A DNA stretch of 64,000 bases, taken from [Clostridium] citroniae WAL-17108. GTDB taxonomy: Bacteria; Bacillota; Clostridia; Lachnospirales; Lachnospiraceae. Position 1 is the first letter of the stretch; each line of letters begins with the position of its first letter. Shown in pieces: positions 54,137 through 62,019 of this stretch. The notes beneath the pieces were generated by a model. That model saw only the letters and a list, made by a program, of their open reading frames with translations, had not been told where the DNA came from and searched no databases. The stretch is taken from assembly GCF_000233455.1 (NCBI RefSeq), contig NZ_JH376422.1, positions 63,817 through 127,816 on the forward strand, written 5' to 3'. A program made the translations under genes and the position numbers.

Positions 54137-55933
54137 TTATTTGACCAGCTGGTTATATTTCCCTCGCCTCACATAGTGGGTGTGGAGCAGATGGTGGGAC
54201 AAATGCCCGTTGGGCTCTCCCAGGTACTCGTTATAGAGCTTCATCAGGTCCGGGTTCTCATGGGATTTGCGCAGCACCTTGCGTTCATCCTCGCTGTAAA
54301 GGGCCTTTGAACGCTTTTCACGGTAATTTTCCTCCGTACAACGCGGCTGTCCTCCGCCGTTGATACATCCTCCCGGGCATCCCATGACTTCGATAAAGTG
54401 ATAGGGCGAAGTACCTGCCGCCACTTCCTCCATAAGCTTGGAAGCTCCCTCCAGACCGCTGGTCACAGCCACATTTACCGTTACCCCGTTCAGGTGCCCA
54501 TAGACGGGAAGAGGTTCTTCTATGGTAATGGATGCTGTTTTTACCTGGTCCAGACCTACAATAGGTGTCACATGCAGCTTTTCAAAGGGCAGTTCCCTGC
54601 CTGTCACCACTTCATATACGGTGCGCAGCGCTGCCTCCATAACGCCGCCGGTCACACCGAAAATGTCGGCGGCTCCTGTTCCCAGCCCCAGTGGGGAATC
54701 AAACTCACCTTCCGGCAGATTCACAAAATCCAATCCCGCCTTTTTGATCATCCTGGCCAGTTCCCTGGTGGTCAGGACCGCATCCACATCACGGCGTCCG
54801 TCCACTTCCATCTCCGGGCGCTGGATCTCATATTTCTTTGCCGTACAGGGCATCACGGATACAACGAACATGTCCTTGGGATCCGTGCCGGTGCGCTCTG
54901 CATAAAATGACTTTACAACCGCTCCCAGCATGGTGTGGGGACTCTTACAGGTGGACAGGTGGTCCAGCTCCTCCGGGAACTGATGTTCAATGTGTTTGAT
55001 CCAGCCCGGGGAACAGCTGGTGATCATGGGAAGGGCAGTTGGCCCCTCCTTGTTGTCATCCCCCTTCAGCACTGCGTTAAGGCGTCCCAGCAGCTCCGTT
55101 CCCTCCTCCAGGATGGTCAGGTCAGCTGAAAACAAAGTGTCGAACACGTCATCAAATCCGATCTCATGGAGAGCCGTGGCCATTTTACCGGTGACAGGTG
55201 TTCCCACAGGAAGGCCGAACTCCTCTCCCAGGGCAGCACGCACAGCCGGGGCCACCTGGACCACCACGCGCTTGCCGGGATCAGCAAGCGCCCGCCATAC
55301 CGGGGTAAGGCCGTCCGTTTCCTTCAGCGCTCCCGTGGGACAGACCACCGTACACTGGCCGCACATGGCACAGGCCGTGGAATTGAGAGGAAGGCCCATA
55401 GCCGGGCTGACCACTGTGTCAAATCCCCTGTTCTGCGCCTGGATCGCTCCCACCTTCTGGATCTCCTTACAGACAGTCACACAGCGGCGGCACAGGATAC
55501 ATTTGCTGGTATCCCTTGTGATGGACGGGGAAATGTCCACCAGGGGTTTTGTCATTGCTCCCTCAAAACGGCTCTCTGTCACTCCCAGCTCATATCCCAG
55601 GTCCTGAAGTTCACAGTTGGTATTGCGCCCGCAGTTTAGGCAGTCCTTGGGATGGTTGGAGAGAAGCAGTTCATAGAGCACCTTTCTGGCCTCCAGCACT
55701 TTAGGCGAATGGGTCCTGATAACCATCCCCTCCCGCACCTTTGCCATACAGGATGCCTGCAGGTTCCTCATGCCTTCCACTTCCACCACGCAGATACGGC
55801 AGGAACCGTACTGGTGAACGTTCTTCATATGGCAGAGACTGGGAACCTTGATACCCACGGACTCTGCTGCTTCCATAATGGTAGAGCCCTCCGCTGCCTC
55901 CACCGGTTTTCCGTTGATTGTTATATGTATCAT
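54137..55933 (-). CDS. hydA: second [FeFe]-hydrogenase catalytic subunit HydA
   Basis: The 598-residue protein is a paralogue of the hydA product at 52.2 kb with the same domain order: [2Fe-2S] (CHMKN...GSCRICVVEVEG), His-Cys3 site (NHPKDCLNCGRNTNCELQ), two [4Fe-4S] clusters (CILCRRCVTVC and CAMCGQCTVVCPTGA), H-cluster motifs TSCSPGW, MPCTAKKYE and MGCPGGCINGGGQP, and the C-terminal KSHENP motif. GGAGGAG precedes the start. It follows the fused HydB by 40 nt in a minus-strand hydC-hydB-hydA operon. Substitutions between the two paralogues suggest different partners. Confidence 0.95.
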   Translation of the reverse strand: MIHITINGKPVEAAEGSTIMEAAESVGIKVPSLCHMKNVHQYGSCRICVVEVEGMRNLQASCMAKVREGMVIRTHSPKVLEARKVLYELLLSNHPKDCLNCGRNTNCELQDLGYELGVTESRFEGAMTKPLVDISPSITRDTSKCILCRRCVTVCKEIQKVGAIQAQNRGFDTVVSPAMGLPLNSTACAMCGQCTVVCPTGALKETDGLTPVWRALADPGKRVVVQVAPAVRAALGEEFGLPVGTPVTGKMATALHEIGFDDVFDTLFSADLTILEEGTELLGRLNAVLKGDDNKEGPTALPMITSCSPGWIKHIEHQFPEELDHLSTCKSPHTMLGAVVKSFYAERTGTDPKDMFVVSVMPCTAKKYEIQRPEMEVDGRRDVDAVLTTRELARMIKKAGLDFVNLPEGEFDSPLGLGTGAADIFGVTGGVMEAALRTVYEVVTGRELPFEKLHVTPIVGLDQVKTASITIEEPLPVYGHLNGVTVNVAVTSGLEGASKLMEEVAAGTSPYHFIEVMGCPGGCINGGGQPRCTEENYREKRSKALYSEDERKVLRKSHENPDLMKLYNEYLGEPNGHLSHHLLHTHYVRRGKYNQLVK

Positions 55934-55973
55934 ACGATTATCTCCTCCTTGTTACGATCAGTTGGCATCCCGT

Positions 55974-58900
55974 CTATCTGCGGTCACAGTGCAGACATCT
56001 CAGCGCCTCGCCCATGGCATCCAGTTTATGGAACCCGCAGTTTACTTCCATGAAGTTGTCTTTTCTCTCCTCCGGAGACAGGCATCTGGTCTGGAACCGG
56101 TTATGAGGTTCATTTACTTCTATATCAATCTCGGGAATGGTAAACTGCTCACCCTGATTCAGTTCGCCCTGTCCGCCCAGGTACTGGTCGATCTTCACAG
56201 CCGCCTTTTTACCGTCCGCAATGGCTTGGATCACCACATTGGCTCCCCAGGGGCTCACATCGCCTCCTGCAAATACGCCTTCCTCGCCGGTCGCTCCGGT
56301 GAAACGGTCAATGGCCAGCTTTCCGTTCTTCTTCACTTCCACATTGGTGGTCCTGTATGCCTGATGGTCCACATCCTGGTTAATGGCCGTCACCACGCCA
56401 TCGCACTCCAGGAAGAAATCAGAATCCGGGATATGCGCCGTGCGTCTGCGTCCGTCACTGCCGTAATCCGTCTCCTTTCTGCGTACCAGGTGAATACCGG
56501 TCACCTTTTTGTCCGCTCCCAGGAATTCCACAGGAGATGCCATGGTGATGATCTTCACACCCTCTTCCCTGGCCTCCACGATCTCCTCCCCGCCTGCGGG
56601 CATTTCCTTCTCAGATCTGCGGTAGATAACGGTTACCTCTGATGCACCCAGACGGACCGCGGTCCTGGCCACATCCATGGCCGTGCTTCCGCCGCCGATC
56701 ACCACCAGCTTATTAGGAACGCTCATATCCTGTTTCAGTCCGATCCGCTTAAGGAATCCAAGGCCGCTTTCCACGCCCTTTAAGTCCTCTCCCGGCACAT
56801 CCAGCAGCCTGGAAACCTGGGTTCCTGCCGCGATATAGATTGCATCGGACTGCTTTTTCATATCTTCAAAGGAGATATCCGTACCAACCTTTGTGTTCAG
56901 GTGGATTTTCACACCGCTCATCTCAATGGCGCGGATCTCTTTCTGGAGCACTGCCTTGGGAAGTCGGTATTCAGGGATTCCCCAGTAGAGCACGCCTCCT
57001 GCCACGGATTCCGCCTCATATACATGGACCTCATGCCCCATATTAGCCAGAAAATATGCACAGGAGAGACCGGAAGGGCCTGCTCCGATAATGGATATGC
57101 GTAATCCGGTGGCGGGCCTTGGCTCAATCATAGGAATGGCATACTCATCCCGCAGGGCATAATCCCCGATAAACCGTTTCACGGAACAGATGGACAGCGC
57201 CTCATCTACCTGGGAACGGCGGCAGTGGTCCTCACATGGATGGGTACATACACGTCCGCACACTGCGGGGAAGGGGTTATCCTGGCGGATCAGGCGGTAA
57301 GCATCCTCGATCCTTCCGGCTGCCAGCATGGACATATAGCCGGGTATAAATACATTGGCAGGGCAGGCGTTGCGGCAGGGCGATGACTGAAGTTCCGCGC
57401 ATACACCAGCGGTACAGTGTTTTTCGTAAATATGGGACTCATATTCACTTCGGAAATATTTAAGGGTGGAGAGCACCGGGTTGGGGGCGGTCTGGCCCAG
57501 GCCGCACATGGCCGTCTGCTTGATGGTTTCTGCCAGTTCCTCCAAAAGCTCCAGGTCTCCCGGTTCTCCCTTGCCCTCTGTAATGCGCTCCAGGATCTCC
57601 AGCATCCGCCTGGTGCCATTACGGCAGGGGAGGCATTTTCCGCAGGACTCGTCACAGATAAAGTCCATAAAATACCTGGCCGTATCCACCATACAGGTGT
57701 CCTCATTCATGACGATCAGTCCGCCGGATCCCATGATGGCCCCCAATTTGGACAGGGATTCATAGTCCACTGAGGTATTCAGGTGTTCTTTGGTCAGGCA
57801 TCCTCCGGAAGGCCCGCCGGACTGGATGGCCTTAAACTTCTTGCCGCCAATGATCCCGCCGCCGATCTTATAAATAATGTCACCCAGCACGGTTCCCATG
57901 GGAACCTCGATAATACCCGCATTGACAATATCTCCTGCCAGGGCAAACACCTTTGTACCAGCGCTTTTCTCAGTGCCGATCCCATGGTACCACCCGGAAC
58001 CGTTGAGGATAATGGGGGCCACATTGGCCAGCGTCTCCACGTTATTGATGATGGTGGGACTTTCAAACAGACCCTTTTCAAAGGGGAAGGGCGGTTTCTG
58101 CCTGGGCTCGCCTCTCCTGCCCTCGATGGATGCCAGGAGAGAAGTCTCCTCGCCGCAGACAAACGCTCCTGCACCGATACGGATCTCCAGGTCAAAGGAG
58201 AAATCGCTGCCAAATATATGCTCACCCAGAATTCCGGCTTTCCTGGCCTGGTCAATGGCATTGCCAAGGCGTTCCACCGCGATCGGGTACTCGGCACGGA
58301 CATATACATATCCTTTGGAGGCCCCGATGGCGTATCCGCCCAGCATCATGCCTTCAATAATGCTGTGGGGATCTCCTTCCAGAATACTTCTGTCCATAAA
58401 TGCTCCGGGATCGCCCTCGTCCGCATTACAGACCATGAATTTCCGGCCGTCCTCAGAAACAGCCTTAAGCCCTGCTTCCCACTTTACACCGGTTGGGAAA
58501 CCAGCTCCGCCTCTGCCCCGAAGCCCCGAGGCCTTCATCTCATCCACCACTTCCTGGGGTGTCATGCCGGACAGCGCCTTGGCCATTGCAGCATATCCAT
58601 CTCTGGATATGTATGCTTCCAGGGAAGCATATTCCATATGACCGCAGTTTCTCAGGGCGATGCGCACCTGGCCCTGGAAAAACTCTATATCCTCCATCTT
58701 TGGAACGTAGTTCCCCGATTCCTCGTCAAAATATGTAAATTCCTCGCAGATCTCATCCTTCAGAAGATGCCTAGCAACCACCTGCTCTGCTTTTTCCGGA
58801 TTCATCTTTGTATAGAAAATGCCTTCCGGTTCCACCAGGATCACAGGTCCCATGGCGCAAGTGCCCATACATCCGGTCACTGTCACCTTCACTTCATGGG

Positions 58901-59069
58901 ACAGGTGATATGCATCCACCGCCTTGACCAGTGCATCCCTTACTTCCCCGCAGTTGGAGGAAATGCAGCCCGCGCCTCCGCATACCAGCACCTGGCGTCT
59001 GTAAGACAGCTGCTGCCTGAGATATTCTTCTTTTATTCTTAACAGATCTTCCTGCTCTCTCACTTCCAT
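55974..59069 (-). CDS. hydB: HydB-like NuoF subunit fused to GltD/NfnB-like NADPH-type flavoprotein
   Basis: The 1031-residue protein joins a HydB/NuoF half (residues 1 to about 560: [2Fe-2S] CGGAGCISSNCG, GRGGAGFPTG, ADEGDPGAFMDR, SCGKCLPCRNGTRR) to a glutamate synthase small subunit-like half (about 565-1031). The latter starts with an Fe-S domain (CRNACPANVFIPG, CGRVCTHPCEDHC), has FAD-binding IIGAGPSGLS, NAD(P)H-binding VIGGGSTAMD with YRRSEKEMPAG, and FAGGDV. It replaces the ferredoxin tail of normal HydB. Thus the complex may link H2, ferredoxin and NADP(H). The start ATG at 59069 overlaps the hydC stop; a GTG just before is possible. Confidence 0.93.
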   Translation of the reverse strand: MEVREQEDLLRIKEEYLRQQLSYRRQVLVCGGAGCISSNCGEVRDALVKAVDAYHLSHEVKVTVTGCMGTCAMGPVILVEPEGIFYTKMNPEKAEQVVARHLLKDEICEEFTYFDEESGNYVPKMEDIEFFQGQVRIALRNCGHMEYASLEAYISRDGYAAMAKALSGMTPQEVVDEMKASGLRGRGGAGFPTGVKWEAGLKAVSEDGRKFMVCNADEGDPGAFMDRSILEGDPHSIIEGMMLGGYAIGASKGYVYVRAEYPIAVERLGNAIDQARKAGILGEHIFGSDFSFDLEIRIGAGAFVCGEETSLLASIEGRRGEPRQKPPFPFEKGLFESPTIINNVETLANVAPIILNGSGWYHGIGTEKSAGTKVFALAGDIVNAGIIEVPMGTVLGDIIYKIGGGIIGGKKFKAIQSGGPSGGCLTKEHLNTSVDYESLSKLGAIMGSGGLIVMNEDTCMVDTARYFMDFICDESCGKCLPCRNGTRRMLEILERITEGKGEPGDLELLEELAETIKQTAMCGLGQTAPNPVLSTLKYFRSEYESHIYEKHCTAGVCAELQSSPCRNACPANVFIPGYMSMLAAGRIEDAYRLIRQDNPFPAVCGRVCTHPCEDHCRRSQVDEALSICSVKRFIGDYALRDEYAIPMIEPRPATGLRISIIGAGPSGLSCAYFLANMGHEVHVYEAESVAGGVLYWGIPEYRLPKAVLQKEIRAIEMSGVKIHLNTKVGTDISFEDMKKQSDAIYIAAGTQVSRLLDVPGEDLKGVESGLGFLKRIGLKQDMSVPNKLVVIGGGSTAMDVARTAVRLGASEVTVIYRRSEKEMPAGGEEIVEAREEGVKIITMASPVEFLGADKKVTGIHLVRRKETDYGSDGRRRTAHIPDSDFFLECDGVVTAINQDVDHQAYRTTNVEVKKNGKLAIDRFTGATGEEGVFAGGDVSPWGANVVIQAIADGKKAAVKIDQYLGGQGELNQGEQFTIPEIDIEVNEPHNRFQTRCLSPEERKDNFMEVNCGFHKLDAMGEALRCLHCDRR

Positions 59070-59584
59070 CACTGCTCTCCCTCCTCTTCATAGTAACGTT
59101 CCAGGATCTGCTCCAGTTTGTCGGGGTTTACCTGCTTGTAAACCTGGTCGTCAATGGACATGGCCGGTGCCAGACCACAGGCTCCGATACAGCGCGCCAC
59201 CTCAAAGGTGAACTTCCTGTCGGCCGTTGTCTCTCCGATCTCCACATCCAGCAGATCCTTTATCCGTTCCACGATTTTTTTGCCGCCCCGCACGTAACAG
59301 GCGGTTCCCAGACAGACACGTATGGTGTGCTCTCCTCTGGGCTGTGTGGAGAAGAAAGAGTAGAATGTCACTACTCCCGATACCTCTGCCAGCGGAACGT
59401 CCAGCGCGTCCGCAATCACCTTCTGTACTTCCAAAGGCAGATACCCATAAATTCCCTGCGCCATATGAAGGACCTGGATCAGGCTTCCTTCCTTGCCCTT
59501 GTACTCTGCCGCCAGTTCACCAATCCGTTTTAACAGCGCTTCCTCACTGTGGTCACAGCAGCATGTATGCGTGTTTTCACCCAT
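59069..59584 (-). CDS. hydC: second hydrogenase subunit HydC (NuoE-like)
   Basis: The 171-residue protein is the [2Fe-2S] 24-kDa subunit: RVCLGTACYVRGG and ARCIGACGLAPAMSI hold the cluster Cys. The N-terminus contains an extra Cys-rich HTCCCDH. GAGGAGG precedes the start and the stop overlaps the fused HydB start. It is the first gene of the minus-strand operon, after a leader with several regulatory elements. Confidence 0.94.
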   Translation of the reverse strand: MGENTHTCCCDHSEEALLKRIGELAAEYKGKEGSLIQVLHMAQGIYGYLPLEVQKVIADALDVPLAEVSGVVTFYSFFSTQPRGEHTIRVCLGTACYVRGGKKIVERIKDLLDVEIGETTADRKFTFEVARCIGACGLAPAMSIDDQVYKQVNPDKLEQILERYYEEEGEQ

Positions 59585-59747
59585 AACTTTACCTCCTCAC
59601 TTTTCCACGATCCATTTGACCGTGGACCTTCCTTAGCCCGCTTTTGTTTTCCATTTGTTTAAGCGTTGCGTTGCTGGCCTGGCAAACGGCTGCAGTCCGT
59701 TTGACGGCTCCCTCATCGCAGGTTCTCCCGATCATTGGGAGAGTGTA

Positions 59748-59765
59748 TTGTGAAAAATTATACAA
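59748..59765. promoter_or_regulatory. Rex-like site with overlapping -10 upstream of the second hydC
   Basis: TTGTGAA-AAAT-TATACAA matches the Rex consensus (TTGTGAA-N4-TTCACAA) at 12 of 14 positions. A minus-strand TATAAT (59757-59762) overlaps it, with AGGTTG 17 bp upstream as a poor -35. Rex senses NADH/NAD and would suit a hydrogenase operon. This is a motif match only. Confidence 0.45.
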
Positions 59766-59771
59766 AGTTAA

Positions 59772-59802
59772 GGCGGGAGCAACCTTATGGGTTGCTCCCG
59801 CC
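59772..59802. promoter_or_regulatory. strong 13-bp hairpin in the hydC leader
   Basis: GGCGGGAGCAACC and GGTTGCTCCCGCC enclose a 5-nt loop. On the minus strand no clean T run follows (TTAACTTTG). The stop codon of a small upstream reading frame lies in the loop. Confidence 0.7.
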
Positions 59803-59889
59803 AAAATGTCCCTGTATAATCATTTCTGACTTTTTAAAAATCTCTCGCTTGCGGTGTAGCAAACGAACATTGCCAATTACAACTCTCAT
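59785..59889 (-). CDS. possible small upstream ORF in the hydrogenase leader
   Basis: An ATG at 59889 with GAGGTG 5 nt upstream opens a 34-codon frame, MRVVIGNVRLLHRKREIF and so on, very basic, ending in GGSNP with its TAA inside the loop of the strong hairpin at 59772-59802. Such an arrangement can couple translation to attenuation. No homologue is recognised, and a chance frame cannot be excluded. Confidence 0.3.
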   Translation of the reverse strand: MRVVIGNVRLLHRKREIFKKSEMIIQGHFGGSNP

Positions 59890-60108
59890 ATCGCACCTCA
59901 ATCCAATGAACTAATATGTAAACAATTCAATCTCCCTTAAAAACTGGTGTCCGCGCCCGTCATGCCCCGTGGCATCTTATGCCGGAAAGTTCCGCCGGAA
60001 CGCCCTGCACATCCGGGAGACGTATGAACGTTGGTATGTCCTATCATCCTGTCCTTTGTATTGTGCCTAAAAATTTTTGGTATATCAAAATAATTTTGTA
60101 TATATTTT

Positions 60109-60145
60109 ATGGTAACATATAAAATTGTACTTGTCAATATACAAT
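60109..60145 (-). promoter_or_regulatory. upstream promoter of the second hydrogenase operon, with operator copy 2
   Basis: On the minus strand TTGACA (60132-60137) and TACCAT (60109-60114, with TGT before it) are separated by 17 bp. The 22-bp palindrome ATTGTA-N10-TACAAT (60124-60145) straddles the -35, as in copy 1 at 48743. The predicted leader to hydC is about 500 nt. The stretch 59830-60108 holds no other recognisable gene. Confidence 0.65.
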
Positions 60146-60254
60146 CTTTTTTATAACAATCTTTTTCACCGTTCCAATTCTCCATTTTTACCCGATTTTT
60201 TTCAGTCTATTCTAAATTTTTCCTGTCGATTTCTGTCGAATTTCTGAATAATAT

Positions 60255-60282
60255 TTGCACCATTTCCAACATATGGTACAAT
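60255..60282 (+). promoter_or_regulatory. promoter of the flotillin gene
   Basis: A weak -35 TTGCAC (60255-60260) and TACAAT (60277-60282, with TGG before it) are separated by 16 bp; the ATG is about 45 bp downstream. Confidence 0.5.
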
Positions 60283-60327
60283 AGCTTTAACAAAATCTTT
60301 ATACTTTTTTATCAGAAAGGAGTCCTT

Positions 60328-61905
60328 ATGTTTGATTTAGATTTTATCATCACTGCTTTGGGCTTTATTGTCCCCATCATTCTTGTTATCCTCATTATTA
60401 CCCAGGGGTACGTAAAAGCTCCGCCGGACCACGCCTATATCATATCCGGCCTTCGCAAACAGCCCCGCGTGCTCATCGGCCGGGCAGGTATCAAGATACC
60501 TTTTTTTGAGCAGATGGATAAACTGTATCTGGGGCAGATCACCGTGGATATCAAAACGGATGAGTATATCCCTACTAACGACTTCATCAATGTTATGGTG
60601 GATGCGGTTGCCAAAGTAAGGGTTGCGGATGATGGTGAACGTATGAAGCTGGCCATGAGGAACTTCCTCAACAAGGAGCCTGCCAAGATCGCATCGGACC
60701 TTCAGGACTCCCTTCAGGGCAATATGCGTGAGATCATCGGCACACTTACCCTGCGGGCCATTAACACGGACCGTGATTCCTTCTCAGACCAGGTAATGAT
60801 CAAGGCCTCCAAGGACATGGAAAAGCTGGGAATTGATATCCTCTCCTGTAACATCCAGAATGTAACGGATGAGCACGGACTGATCCAGGACCTTGGTATG
60901 GACAACACTTCCAAGATCCGTAAGGACGCATCCATTGCAAAAGCCGAAGCGGAAAGGGATATTGCCATTGCCCAGGCTGCGGCCGACAATGCAGCCAATG
61001 ATGCCAGGGTGATCGCCGAGACGGAGATCGCCCAGAAGAACAATGAACTGGCCATCAAGAAAGCCGAACTTCAGAAAGCATCCGACACCAAGAAAGCGGA
61101 GGCGGACGCTGCTTACGAGATCCAGAAACAGGAACAGCAAAAAACGATCCAGACCGCCACGGTCAATGCACAGATTGCCAGGGCTGAGCGTGAGGCCGAA
61201 CTGCGCAAGCAGGAGGTATTAGTCCAGCAGCAGGCGCTGGAGGCCGAGATCAACAAAAAGGCGGACGCTGACAGATATGCCATTGAGCAGGCTGCCGCGG
61301 CCGGACTGACCAAACGCCAGCGTGAGGCGGAGGCCAAGAAATACGAGCAGGAGCAGGAAGCACTGGCCAAAAAAGCCCAGGCCGATGCGGAACAGTATGA
61401 GCGCGAAAAGGATGCGGAAGCGCAAAAAGCCATTGCGGAAGCACAGAAGTATGCCATGGTCCAAGAGGCGGAAGGTATCCGGGCCAAGGGCGAAGCCGAG
61501 GCTACGGCCATCCGGGCCAAGGCATTGGCTGAGGCAGAAGGTATGGAGAAAAAGGCCGAGGCTTACCAGAAGTACAACAAGGCAGCCATGGCCGAGATGA
61601 TGATCCAGGTGCTTCCTGAAATTGCAGGAAGAATTGCTGAACCCCTTTCACAGATCGACAAGATCACGATCATCGGAGGAGGCGGCAGCGACTCTGAAAG
61701 CGGTGTTGGCTCCATCGCCGGTAATGTCCCCGTTGTTATGGCAAAGCTGTTTGAGTCCATGAAAGAGACCACGGGCGTGGATCTGGCTGAGATCATGAAA
61801 GCCGATACATATGATGCCAAAGTGACACGCAATGTAAATCTTACCGGCGCCCCTGACATAGTGATCGGCGCAAATGGGGAGGCAAGTCCCAATCAGTCTG
61901 TTTAA
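60328..61905 (+). CDS. flotillin-like membrane scaffold protein
   Basis: The 525-residue protein has an N-terminal membrane segment (residues about 8-26), a SPFH/band 7 domain (about 30-200, GYVKAPPDHAYIISGLRK and GRAGIKIPFFEQMDKL), a long Ala/Glu/Lys-rich coiled coil (about 205-430) and a C-terminal tail with a Gly-rich segment. This matches bacterial flotillins such as YuaG/FloT, which scaffold membrane microdomains. AAAGGAG precedes its start. It stands alone with its own promoter and terminator, without a linked NfeD gene in this window. Confidence 0.93.
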   Translation: MFDLDFIITALGFIVPIILVILIITQGYVKAPPDHAYIISGLRKQPRVLIGRAGIKIPFFEQMDKLYLGQITVDIKTDEYIPTNDFINVMVDAVAKVRVADDGERMKLAMRNFLNKEPAKIASDLQDSLQGNMREIIGTLTLRAINTDRDSFSDQVMIKASKDMEKLGIDILSCNIQNVTDEHGLIQDLGMDNTSKIRKDASIAKAEAERDIAIAQAAADNAANDARVIAETEIAQKNNELAIKKAELQKASDTKKAEADAAYEIQKQEQQKTIQTATVNAQIARAEREAELRKQEVLVQQQALEAEINKKADADRYAIEQAAAAGLTKRQREAEAKKYEQEQEALAKKAQADAEQYEREKDAEAQKAIAEAQKYAMVQEAEGIRAKGEAEATAIRAKALAEAEGMEKKAEAYQKYNKAAMAEMMIQVLPEIAGRIAEPLSQIDKITIIGGGGSDSESGVGSIAGNVPVVMAKLFESMKETTGVDLAEIMKADTYDAKVTRNVNLTGAPDIVIGANGEASPNQSV

Positions 61906-61927
61906 TTCCTATTTTGTCTACATATTG

Positions 61928-61960
61928 AGATGGTGCAGCCAGATTTCCGGCTGCACCATC
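61928..61960 (+). terminator. terminator of the flotillin gene
   Basis: GATGGTGCAGCC and GGCTGCACCATC (12-bp stem, 8-nt loop) are followed by TTCTT. It lies 23 nt after the stop codon. Confidence 0.8.
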
Positions 61961-62019
61961 TTCTTAATATCATCTTCATAATATCATTTTTTTAATACTA
62001 TTTTTATTTTTACATATCC

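Noticed and set aside
57783..59042. A 419-codon plus-strand frame opposite the fused HydB gene
   Set aside because: The opposite strand encodes NuoF motifs in full; the frame has no ribosome site or known motif.
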